Assembly (NCBI RefSeq): GCF_018343515.1
Contig: NZ_JAGYPD010000007.1
Location: forward strand, 62,001 to 126,000
Direction of reading: 5' to 3'
Source: Bacillus sp. FJAT-50079
Lineage (GTDB): Bacteria; Bacillota; Bacilli; Bacillales; Bacillaceae_C
DNA: 64,000 nucleotides
Shown here: piece after piece, positions 26,636-34,883 of the stretch
Layout: the number at the start of each line of letters is the position of its first letter
Position numbering within the stretch: position 1 is the stretch's first letter
Made by a program: the position numbers and the translations under genes
Notes under the pieces: model-generated
The model's input: only the letters and a program-made list of their open reading frames with translations
Databases searched by the model: none
What the model was told of the DNA's origin: nothing

Positions 26636-27937
26636 ATGAAACGATGGTTACTCATTTGTTTATCTGCTTTGTTTATTTTTGGTATCATGGCTGGTTGTTC
26701 GAAAGGCTCTTCAGGCAACACGAATGACACGGGATCAAAAGGCTCCGAGAATAATGGAGGTTCCAAAGAAGAAAAAATTACACTTAATCTCTTCCAGTTT
26801 AAAGTTGAAATTGCCGATCAATTGGCAGAAATGATTAAAGAGTATGAAGCTGAACATCCGAACGTGACAGTGAAGCTTGAAACAGTTGGTGGTGGTGCAG
26901 ACTATGGTGCAGCACTCAAGGCAAAATTTGCTTCTGGTGAAGAACCGGATATTTTCAATAATGGTGGTTTCAAAGAGTTAGAGCTTTGGAAAGAACATTT
27001 GGCAGATTTATCTGATGAACCTTGGGCAGAACATGTACTGCCAATTGGTAAAGTGCCAATGACTGACGAAGATGGCAAGCTTTATGGAATGCCAGTCAAC
27101 CTTGAAGGATACGGATTTATTTATAATAAAGATTTATTTGCAGAGGCAGGAATTACGGAAGCACCGAAGACAATCTCTGAATTACGCGATGCAGCAGCGA
27201 AGCTAACGGAGAAAGGAATTACTCCATTCTCGGCTGGTTATGGCGAGTGGTGGGTCATTGGACAGCATTTCCTTAATATCCCGTTTGCACAACAAGCAGA
27301 CCCGCTCGCATTTATCGATGGACTGTACGATGGAAAGGAAAGCTTTGCTGGCAATAAGGCTTTTGAAGATTTTAAACAAGTGCTAGATACAGAGCTTGAA
27401 TTTGCTAATGATAACCCAATTACAACGGATTACAACACACAAGTGACATTGTTTGCTTCAGGAGAGACAGCGATGCTTCAGCAAGGAAACTGGACTGAAA
27501 ATATGATTCTCGAAATCAATCCAGAGATTAATATGGGCTTCTTGCCAATCCCACTTAATGATGATAAAGAGAACGCGGACCGACTTCCAGTAGGGGTTCC
27601 GAATAACTGGGTCGTGAATAAAGATTCCAAAAATCTTGAAGCGGCTAAAGATTTTCTAAATTGGATGGTCTCTTCTGACACAGGCAAGCGTTATTTAACG
27701 GAGGAATTTGCTTTCATCCCTGCGTTTGATAATATTGAGCCGACTGGATTAGGTGATCTCGGTCAATCGATCCTTGAATATTCGAAAGAAGATAAAACAA
27801 TTCCTTGGACTTGGTTCAGATGGCCGGATGGTGCCAATAAAGAATTTGCTGCTGCGATCCAAGAATATGCAGCCGAAAAAATAGATTATGAAACATTAAT
27901 CAAGCGAATGCAGGACAATTGGGATAATTTGAAATAA
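26636..27937 (+). CDS. sugar-binding lipoprotein of the ABC importer
   Basis: 433 residues, ATG 26636 after AGGAGG. A lipoprotein signal (LLICLSALFIFGIMAGCS) with Cys at about residue 21 anchors it to the membrane. A Gly/Ser-rich linker is followed by an extracellular solute-binding protein family 1 fold (LNLFQFKVEIADQLAEMIKEYE; FASGEEPDIFNNGG; YGMPVNLEGYGFIYNKD). It captures the sugar for the two permeases upstream. A hairpin terminator follows before the sensor kinase gene. Confidence 0.92.
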   Translation: MKRWLLICLSALFIFGIMAGCSKGSSGNTNDTGSKGSENNGGSKEEKITLNLFQFKVEIADQLAEMIKEYEAEHPNVTVKLETVGGGADYGAALKAKFASGEEPDIFNNGGFKELELWKEHLADLSDEPWAEHVLPIGKVPMTDEDGKLYGMPVNLEGYGFIYNKDLFAEAGITEAPKTISELRDAAAKLTEKGITPFSAGYGEWWVIGQHFLNIPFAQQADPLAFIDGLYDGKESFAGNKAFEDFKQVLDTELEFANDNPITTDYNTQVTLFASGETAMLQQGNWTENMILEINPEINMGFLPIPLNDDKENADRLPVGVPNNWVVNKDSKNLEAAKDFLNWMVSSDTGKRYLTEEFAFIPAFDNIEPTGLGDLGQSILEYSKEDKTIPWTWFRWPDGANKEFAAAIQEYAAEKIDYETLIKRMQDNWDNLK

Positions 27938-27953
27938 CTCGCAGAGCAAGGGT

Positions 27954-27990
27954 GAAAAAGCATGTCTATTCAAGGCGTGCTTTTTCTTAT
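27954..27990 (+). terminator. terminator between binding-protein and kinase genes
   Basis: GAAAAAGCA (27954-27962) and TGCTTTTTC (27978-27986) form a perfect 9-bp stem, with the T-run in and after the 3' arm. Because a start at 27952 would lie inside it, the kinase gene more likely begins at 28018. Confidence 0.75.
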
Positions 27991-28017
27991 ATATTGGATG
28001 TGAGTGAGGTGTCAGCG

Positions 28018-29775
28018 ATGATTCGAACGAGTATTAGGAATAAACTCATTGTCCTATTGCTTTTCATTACGATTATTCCTTTTGGTACGTCGATTATTAT
28101 TTCGTATATTCATACGAAGGAGTCGTTAAAAGACCAAGTGATCAAAGAAAATAGCAATCTGCTTTATCAAGGAAAAGTAAATATGGAAGGGTATATGAAG
28201 GAATTAAATGGTTTCATCTTATCGCTCTACAATAATAATGATTTTATGAATTACATGAGATCATCGAATCGTGAGAAAAACTTTTTTACGATTAGCATTG
28301 TGAAACCAGTTATGCAATCACTTTTATATGCGGAAGAGAATATTGAAAGGGTGTACATTTCATTTGTTGATGATGATAGTCTTATATCTGCATCAAAACA
28401 ATCAACGGTCGTTTTTTCTACGGGCTTAAAAATGGAAGATGAAGCCCATTATCTGAAAGCGAAGGAAAGCCCTTATAATATGTATATCGAACCACTACAT
28501 AACCAGCGAATGATCGATCCGATTGTAAAAATTAAGAAGCCGCAACAGGTGATCGGATTGCATCGCTCTTTTACAAATGCCCCATCCAATGAACAGATTG
28601 CCTATATTACGATTGAATTGAGGCCGAATAAGATTTTTGAATTAAGCAAAAATCTTTATAATCAAGATTCAGAGGAATTTTATATTATTTCTTCAACAGG
28701 GGAGCAAATCTATCGGTCGAATCCAGATGTGGAAAGCAGCGATTGGATCGACGAGCTCATTCAAACAGATGCGGAGAGCGGTACGCTGGAATGGCAAGAC
28801 GAATCCTTTAAAGGTGTGATGATTTATAATAAAATTGCCGACTCTGCCGGCGGTTGGATGTTAATTAAGCGAATTCCGTACTCAACTTTGTATGAAAGTG
28901 CAATTCAAGTGGCGCTTATTAATATTATGTTCGGTGTGATTGGGCTTACACTCGTCATTTTGGCGACGTTTTTTGTCTCTTTTAAAATTACTTCACCGAT
29001 TCGCGTTTTGTTGGAGCAAATTCGTCAAGTTGAAAAAGGCAATATGAACGTGAAATTCGAGTCATTAGGGAATGATGAGATTGGTTATTTAGGTGCACGC
29101 TTTAAAGAAATGATTACGAAAATGAATCGTCTAATTAATCGTGAATATAAACTTGAAATTGAAAATAAAACGAATCAGCTAAAAGTGCTTCAGTCACAAA
29201 TTAACCCGCATTTTTTATACAATGCATTGCAGTCGATTGGTACAGTTGCATTAAAAAACAATGTGCCGCAAATTTATTCACTCATTCATCATTTATCAAA
29301 AATTATGAGATATAGTATGAATATGGATGAAGATGTCGTGCCATTGGCGGATGAATTAAATTATATTGAGGCCTTTTTACTGTTACAAAAAGAACGTTTT
29401 GGCGACCAATTAGATTATCAAATTTGCGCTGAAGAGGAAATGCGATCGGTATTCATACCGAAAATGCTTATTCAACCAATTGTAGAAAATTACTTTAAGC
29501 ATGGTTTTGACTCGCGGGATAAAGTAGGCATCATCAACGTGCAATGTATGAAAGAAGGGGCCTTTTTACGAATCAAAGTGCTTGATAATGGAAATGGTGT
29601 TGAAGCGGATCGCTTAACAGAGATAAGTCAGAATATTGGAGAAAGTGGCGGAAAAAATATCGGCTTAAAAAACGTTTATCGGCGTTTGCAAATTTATTAT
29701 GACGGAAAGGCAAATCTTATTTTACGAAATAGAGAGAATGGCGGTTTTATAGCTGAAATGAATATTCCAATATAG
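28018..29775 (+). CDS. YesM-type sensor histidine kinase
   Basis: 585 residues from ATG 28018 (GAGTGAGGTG upstream). Two membrane helices (about 12-32 and 295-320) flank a large extracellular sensor domain. A HAMP domain follows (ITSPIRVLLEQIRQVEKGN). The HisKA-type phosphoacceptor helix has QSQINPHFLYNALQSI, typical of LytS/YesM kinases, and the ATPase domain has DNGNG and GIGLKN-like boxes (GKNIGLKNV). It forms a pair with the response regulator 15 bp downstream and probably senses extracellular carbohydrate to control the adjacent importer. Confidence 0.92.
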   Translation: MIRTSIRNKLIVLLLFITIIPFGTSIIISYIHTKESLKDQVIKENSNLLYQGKVNMEGYMKELNGFILSLYNNNDFMNYMRSSNREKNFFTISIVKPVMQSLLYAEENIERVYISFVDDDSLISASKQSTVVFSTGLKMEDEAHYLKAKESPYNMYIEPLHNQRMIDPIVKIKKPQQVIGLHRSFTNAPSNEQIAYITIELRPNKIFELSKNLYNQDSEEFYIISSTGEQIYRSNPDVESSDWIDELIQTDAESGTLEWQDESFKGVMIYNKIADSAGGWMLIKRIPYSTLYESAIQVALINIMFGVIGLTLVILATFFVSFKITSPIRVLLEQIRQVEKGNMNVKFESLGNDEIGYLGARFKEMITKMNRLINREYKLEIENKTNQLKVLQSQINPHFLYNALQSIGTVALKNNVPQIYSLIHHLSKIMRYSMNMDEDVVPLADELNYIEAFLLLQKERFGDQLDYQICAEEEMRSVFIPKMLIQPIVENYFKHGFDSRDKVGIINVQCMKEGAFLRIKVLDNGNGVEADRLTEISQNIGESGGKNIGLKNVYRRLQIYYDGKANLILRNRENGGFIAEMNIPI

Positions 29776-29790
29776 ACGGGGGTTGAGTGA

Positions 29791-31332
29791 ATGAAGGCAA
29801 TCATTATTGACGATGAAAAACATGTGCGAGAGGGTTTGCTTTTATTGGCTCGTTGGGATCAGTATGGGATTGATGAAATTTTAGAAGCAGAAAATGTAGA
29901 TGACGCGATGGCGCTTATTAAAGAACAGCGACCTGCCATCGTTTTTACGGATATGAGGATGCCGAAAAAAGACGGGATTGATCTACTAAAATGGCTGGAT
30001 ACAAGCGGCATTGATTGTAAAACGATCGTTATTAGCGGCTATGATGATTTTCATTATATGCGTAATGCGATCTTTTATAAGAGTTTTGATTATCTTTTAA
30101 AGCCGATCGATCCAAAGCTACTGAATCAAACATTGGAGAAGGCTGTATTAGAGTGGAAAAGCAATGCAAGTCAAAGACGTTCACAAGTAGAACATCATCA
30201 AGTCATCAATGAAGTAAAACCTTTATATGTAGACCATGTATTTACGAAACTCATTTCCGATCCAGATCGATTATCGCCTGAAAAGATCCAAGAAGTTTTT
30301 CATAAATGCCATTTGAAGATTATGGATCAAAGCTTTGTTATTGCGATATTACCGATTCAACCGTTTATTCAGCGTCAATTTCATAAGGAAAAGCAGCTCA
30401 TTTTCTTTATGCTCACGAATATTTGCAATGAAATTTTGAAGAAAGAGGAGTGCGGTGTCTGTTTCCGTCATGTTGAAAAGGAAGATAAATTGACCATTCT
30501 TATTTGGGGGAGGAAAGATCCAGTTCCTCTTATTGAACAGATTCGTTCAGCAATATACAAATCGGTTCATGTGAAGAGCATGATTGCCGTTGGGGAACAA
30601 AGCGGGCAATTGGAGAGTGCCTATCAATCGGCATATCAAACATTTTTAAAATATTCTTTATATGGGGAAACCTCATACCACCCGCCGATCCATCTTTTGG
30701 ATTATTCGGAGGACATTAAGTGGGCGATCCAGAGTGGAAACACAGCGAATATCGATCGATCATTAGATCGGATATATCAAAAGTTGCGCTATATTTCTTG
30801 GGAGCAATTACAAATATGGGAAAATCAATTTACCATCCTTCGTCAGCACTGGCTAAAGGAATATAACATCGACGAAGACGTACAATTATATGTTGGAGAA
30901 AATTATTGGGATGAGCAAGGTTGTTTTTCTTTTGAAGCATTTAAAGAAGAGAAGAAAAAGGAATTTCACGATTTAATCGCCATATTGTATGATGTAAAAT
31001 ATCAAAAGGAGAAAAATCCGATTCAGCAAATTGCTGAGTATATAAGGAAAAATTACGAAAAGGACATTAATCTTCGCGATATTTCAGCACAATTTTATTT
31101 AAGTAGAGAACATATTTCCCGCCGCTTTAAACAAGAATTCAATGAAACGATAACCGATTATATTATGAAAATCCGTATGGAAAAGGCAAAAAAATTATTG
31201 GAGAACCCTCATCTCCGTATCTATGAAGTTTCCAATCAAGTAGGCTATCCAAATGAACGGTATTTTAGTCGATTGTTTAAAAAGGTGAGCGGTTATTCAC
31301 CGATTGAGTTTAGAAACAACCTCGATAAATGA
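29791..31332 (+). CDS. YesN-type response regulator with AraC DNA-binding domain
   Basis: 513 residues. Residues 1-120 form a receiver domain (IIDDEKHVREGL; phospho-acceptor Asp in FTDMRMPKKDG; Lys in YLLKPID). The middle is a YesN-type linker. The last 100 residues form an AraC-type double helix-turn-helix (INLRDISAQFYLSREHISRRF; EVSNQVGYPNERYFSRLFKK). It is expected to activate the sugar importer operon upstream. A terminator overlaps its stop codon. Confidence 0.92.
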   Translation: MKAIIIDDEKHVREGLLLLARWDQYGIDEILEAENVDDAMALIKEQRPAIVFTDMRMPKKDGIDLLKWLDTSGIDCKTIVISGYDDFHYMRNAIFYKSFDYLLKPIDPKLLNQTLEKAVLEWKSNASQRRSQVEHHQVINEVKPLYVDHVFTKLISDPDRLSPEKIQEVFHKCHLKIMDQSFVIAILPIQPFIQRQFHKEKQLIFFMLTNICNEILKKEECGVCFRHVEKEDKLTILIWGRKDPVPLIEQIRSAIYKSVHVKSMIAVGEQSGQLESAYQSAYQTFLKYSLYGETSYHPPIHLLDYSEDIKWAIQSGNTANIDRSLDRIYQKLRYISWEQLQIWENQFTILRQHWLKEYNIDEDVQLYVGENYWDEQGCFSFEAFKEEKKKEFHDLIAILYDVKYQKEKNPIQQIAEYIRKNYEKDINLRDISAQFYLSREHISRRFKQEFNETITDYIMKIRMEKAKKLLENPHLRIYEVSNQVGYPNERYFSRLFKKVSGYSPIEFRNNLDK

Positions 31333-31349
31333 TTTTTATCGAGGTTGTT
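31315..31349. terminator. terminator at the convergent ends of yesN-like and NERD genes
   Basis: A perfect 15-bp stem (31315-31329 and 31335-31349) closes a five-base loop. It spans the stop codon of the response regulator and the present stop of the NERD gene. Confidence 0.7.
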
Positions 31350-32421
31350 GTGACTTACTACCGATAGTTGCGTGATTATTACCGATTCTCGATGGTTTAC
31401 TACCGATAGTTGCAACGATACTACCGATTATCAATGATTTACTACCGTTTGTAAAAAAGTGTAAACTATTCACTTGAAAAATCATTGAATAGCTTCGATC
31501 ACGGTAGCTTCCTTCGCTTTGAAGATTCATGCTTTGTAAAAGTCGGGTTGCTGTTTGCGGATTGTCGATGTGAAGAAACTCACGGCAATCTTTATTTCTC
31601 ATTTTATCGCCAAAAAGTAAGAACCAATCTTTTATTGCCTCTTTATGTGCCATTTTGTCGTGATGCTTACATCTTTTGCAGTACCATCCCTTTTTAAATT
31701 TTTCCATACCGAGCATGTTGCAAAGGTTGCATTTCACACCAGTTTGAATCTCATTTTTGTAAATAGAATATGTTTGGCAAAGGGGAGTGGGGATAAAACG
31801 TTGATGGCTACGCAAGATTTCCGCAGTTAAAAAGTCGAGTTTTTCTGCATCCAACTTATTAGGATATGGTGGAAGGTTGCGGATGTATGAAGGAATGTTG
31901 CTTGGGAATAAAATCTTTGTTCTTGCGGGGGCAAGCTCTACAATTTGTTTAGGATAGGCGAGAACAACGACACCGAAAACAGGTAAGTGAAAACCATGCA
32001 TCAAAAGCCATTCTTGAAATAATTCTACATTTCTTTCAAGCTGTGCGGCAGGGCAATCGAACCCATCGACTTGTCCATCAGCCCTTGTCCGAATTAATTG
32101 AGGAGACTGATTAGAGAACTTCAATCTACCACTAATATTTTTCACCTCCAAAATAAACGCATATCTACGTGTTAAAAATAAGCTATCAATTTGAAAGATC
32201 GTACTGGCGACGAGAGATACATCGTGTAAAATGCGATGTTCGAACGTAAAAGAGTAATTACGTAAGACTTCTGCCACTCGTTCTTCCCCAGCTATGCCAG
32301 CTTCACGGAAAAAATGTTTCGTCTCGAGAGTAGGATAAAGAGGATGTTGTTTTTCAATACGCAGGAGTCCAGCTTGGAGTTGTTGAAGGGTGAGTGATTC
32401 GTCACGGGATTTAGTTGTAAT
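31336..32421 (-). CDS. NERD-domain protein with repeat-derived tail; probable ATT start
   Basis: The frame is open upstream of GTG 32277 through TTKSRDESLTLQQLQAGLLR and HFFREAGIAGEERVAEVL to ATT 32421, six bases after GGAGGTGG; this gives 361 residues and a complete NERD (nuclease-related) domain (about 40-160: FQIDSLFLTRRYAFILEVKN). A C-terminal zinc-ribbon-like CNLCN...CKRCKHH follows. The last 35 or so residues (TNGSKSLIIGSIVATIGSKP...) are translated 21-bp repeats. NERD proteins are thought to act on DNA, but no activity is known for this type. Confidence 0.8.
   Translation of the reverse strand: MTTKSRDESLTLQQLQAGLLRIEKQHPLYPTLETKHFFREAGIAGEERVAEVLRNYSFTFEHRILHDVSLVASTIFQIDSLFLTRRYAFILEVKNISGRLKFSNQSPQLIRTRADGQVDGFDCPAAQLERNVELFQEWLLMHGFHLPVFGVVVLAYPKQIVELAPARTKILFPSNIPSYIRNLPPYPNKLDAEKLDFLTAEILRSHQRFIPTPLCQTYSIYKNEIQTGVKCNLCNMLGMEKFKKGWYCKRCKHHDKMAHKEAIKDWFLLFGDKMRNKDCREFLHIDNPQTATRLLQSMNLQSEGSYRDRSYSMIFQVNSLHFFTNGSKSLIIGSIVATIGSKPSRIGNNHATIGSKSQQPR
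31355..31462 (+). repeat. 21-bp phased repeat array, locus B (5 copies)
   Basis: Cores at 31360, 31381, 31402, 31423 and 31444 (last one ACCGTT) keep an exact 21-bp period in the same orientation as locus A. The last copy runs into TTTGTAAAAAAGTG. On the minus strand the array is inside the NERD reading frame, where each unit adds seven residues of the type IGS-x-x-A-T. Confidence 0.95.
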
Positions 32422-32473
32422 CGTATTCCACCTCCAGTTAAGTGAAACGATCCAATGGACCGTTTCATCATAT

Positions 32474-33607
32474 TCATCTCTTTTTATGATACAGGAAAAT
32501 CATTGATACAACTAGCAAAATAATTCCCGTAAGTAAAAATCCCTCGTTTGCCGTTAAAGCGAGAAATCCAGTTACACTGGAGCCGACAACTACACCGATC
32601 GAGAAAAATGCGTAAAAATAACCGTATGCTTGTCCGCGAAAGGTATTTTCGGTTGCTTCAATTAATAGCGAGTTAAGGGAAGGGAATAAAAAGGCAAAAC
32701 CAATTCCGTAGATCCCCATAATGATATATATAATGGAAATGTTGGATGATAGGCTAATAAGTAAGAGGCCTAGCCCCATCATCGCCATGCCAAATATTAA
32801 TGTTTTCAGCGGCTTGATCTTATCAAACAGGCGATTTGTCGGAAGAAGGAAGATGAGAATGGCGACAATTCCAAAGGTGCTGAGCAGCATTCCGCTCGTT
32901 TGTGTATCCTGTCCAAGATCAGCTACTTTTAAAGGGAGCATATAGGCAAGCACCCCTTGTGAAAACATTAAGAAAAAGGCCCCAACAAAAGCTTTAACAA
33001 TGCTTAGGTTTTGAAAGAAAACGCGAACAGAAATTTTTTCGCCTTTATGATCTGTTTCTTTTTTACGAATAACGGCTGAACGTAGGAAGAAAAAGGAAAG
33101 CAGGCCTAAAGCAATCATAAGAATCGCCGTAATGGATAGCACCGTCACTTCGCTTGTCTTACTAGCGACAATCCCACTAAAAGCGGGACCAATGACGGCT
33201 GCTAATCCAACAAAAGCTCCGGAAATGGCTCCGCCTTTTCCCTTCTTTTCAGCTGCGACTGAATTAGCTAAAAATGTAAAAGCTGCTGGAACGATTAATC
33301 CAGCTGTGAGACCATGCACAAATCGGATGAAAAGTAATAACCAGGCATTGTCAGCGAGTGAATAAAGAAAAAGAGAAGAGCCGCTTAAAAGCAATCCTAG
33401 CAGTAAAATGACATAGGGACCTTTTCTGTCCGTTAAAAACCCGGAGGCAATATTCCCAATTGTATTAGAAAAAGAATACATTCCCACAACGAGGCCCGTT
33501 AAAAAGGGTGTTGCCCCAAGCGATATGGCAAGTGGAGTCATAATCGGAAGTTGAGTAAATAAATCAAAAAATGAGAAAAAAACAATGATATATACAAACG
33601 CACGCAT
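32474..33607 (-). CDS. MFS transporter
   Basis: 377 residues with 12 predicted membrane helices. Motif A-like segments occur after helix 2 (GFLTDRKGPYVILLLGLLL) and after helix 8 (NRLFDKIKPLKTLIFG). Helix 5 carries a drug-antiporter-like GPAFSGIVAS. This suggests a proton-coupled efflux pump of the 12-helix class; the substrate is unknown. It is monocistronic and diverges from the opuF genes, with a 21-bp repeat array between the two promoters. Confidence 0.88.
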   Translation of the reverse strand: MRAFVYIIVFFSFFDLFTQLPIMTPLAISLGATPFLTGLVVGMYSFSNTIGNIASGFLTDRKGPYVILLLGLLLSGSSLFLYSLADNAWLLLFIRFVHGLTAGLIVPAAFTFLANSVAAEKKGKGGAISGAFVGLAAVIGPAFSGIVASKTSEVTVLSITAILMIALGLLSFFFLRSAVIRKKETDHKGEKISVRVFFQNLSIVKAFVGAFFLMFSQGVLAYMLPLKVADLGQDTQTSGMLLSTFGIVAILIFLLPTNRLFDKIKPLKTLIFGMAMMGLGLLLISLSSNISIIYIIMGIYGIGFAFLFPSLNSLLIEATENTFRGQAYGYFYAFFSIGVVVGSSVTGFLALTANEGFLLTGIILLVVSMIFLYHKKR

Positions 33608-33715
33608 AAAAAATAGCCGCCTCCATTGAATGATCTAAATCTATCATCGCTTTTTTTTATTAAATAGGCAAGAAGTACGAATCTTTGTCACTAAATCGTG
33701 GAGTGATTCCATCTT

Positions 33716-33800
33716 TACTACCGATTATGCCTCAATTACTACCGATCTTAGTGTAGTTACTACCGATTTTGGGAGCAATACTACCGATTGTAAAAAAATC
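33716..33800 (+). repeat. 21-bp phased repeat array, locus C (4 copies)
   Basis: Cores at 33720, 33741, 33762 and 33783, period exactly 21 bp, same orientation as the other arrays. The last copy runs into ATTGTAAAAAAATCCCACGG and then TAAATCGG, a tail that resembles part of the 52-bp unit found at 53.4-54.8 kb. It lies between the divergent MFS and opuFA genes. Confidence 0.95.
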
Positions 33801-33926
33801 CCACGGTAAATCGGTTAAAATGACATATTTGATCGTAAAAAGATCCCATGCGCTGCCAATCTTTTGCCATTTAATCTCTCATTCTTTATAATTGAGGAAA
33901 ATTTCAATATTAAAAAGGGGAACGTT

Positions 33927-34883
33927 ATGATTACCTTTTCAGGGGTCACAAAGCAATATACGGATGATGCAATTGCGGTTGATTCACTTCATTTACAAAT
34001 TGAGAGTGGAGAGTTTTTTGTACTGATTGGTCCGAGCGGATGCGGTAAAACGACGACGCTAAAAATGATTAATCGGTTGATTGATGCAACGAGCGGGACG
34101 ATTTTAATCGATGGAAAAGAAATATCAGCATACGATATTCATGAATTGCGTTGGAATATCGGGTATGTTTTACAGCAAATCGCACTTTTTCCTCATATGA
34201 CGATCGAAGAGAATATTGCGACCGTTCCCGAGCTGAAAAAATGGAAACGCGAGCAAATCAAGCATCGAGTAGATGAATTACTTGAAAAGGTCGGTCTAGA
34301 TCCGGCTGTATACCGCAATAGAAAGCCAAGTGAATTGTCTGGTGGCCAACAGCAAAGGGTTGGCGTAGCGCGTGCATTGGCGGCGGACCCTCGGATCATA
34401 TTAATGGATGAACCATTTAGTGCGCTTGATCCCATTAGCAGGGAAAAGCTACAAGATGATGTCGTTGAATTGCAGCAAAGGATAAAGAAAACAATTGTTT
34501 TCGTCACTCATGATATGCAGGAAGCACTAAAGCTCGGGGATCGAATTTGCATTATGAAGGAAGGAAAGGTTGTTCAAGTAGGGACGCCAGATGAAATTGT
34601 CCATAGCCCTGCGAATGATTTTGTGAAAGAGTTCATTGGAACAGAATCGTCACCAAGTACTGACATTGATCTGGAATCATTGCTTGATCCAATTAAAGAT
34701 CAGAAGAAATCGCTGCCGGCTATTCCAGTTCAATCTTCGCTTAAGGAAACGTTAGAAGCACTCACTCTCTCAGATGAGTTAGTTATTGAGAAGGATGGAA
34801 AAACGATTGGGATTTTAAATAGACAGAAGATCGTTCAGTATATGGCAAGTCGTATGCAAGAAAGAGGTAAGAGTGATGAATAA
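33927..34883 (+). CDS. opuFA: osmolyte ABC importer ATPase, OpuF type
   Basis: 318 residues from ATG 33927 (AAAAGGGGAAC upstream); the longer frame from 33864 has no ribosome binding site. Walker A GPSGCGKTT, signature LSGGQQQRVGVA, Walker B IILMDEPFSALD, switch His VTHD. The C-terminus (about 250-318) is a short CBS-type regulatory extension. It energises the fused permease/binding protein encoded next, matching the two-gene OpuF systems for glycine betaine and related compatible solutes. Confidence 0.9.
   Translation: MITFSGVTKQYTDDAIAVDSLHLQIESGEFFVLIGPSGCGKTTTLKMINRLIDATSGTILIDGKEISAYDIHELRWNIGYVLQQIALFPHMTIEENIATVPELKKWKREQIKHRVDELLEKVGLDPAVYRNRKPSELSGGQQQRVGVARALAADPRIILMDEPFSALDPISREKLQDDVVELQQRIKKTIVFVTHDMQEALKLGDRICIMKEGKVVQVGTPDEIVHSPANDFVKEFIGTESSPSTDIDLESLLDPIKDQKKSLPAIPVQSSLKETLEALTLSDELVIEKDGKTIGILNRQKIVQYMASRMQERGKSDE

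Noticed and set aside
27952-28017. Upstream start of the YesM-type kinase at 27952
   Set aside because: This part is a perfect hairpin with T-run, read as the terminator of the binding-protein gene; ATG 28018 follows a suitable site.
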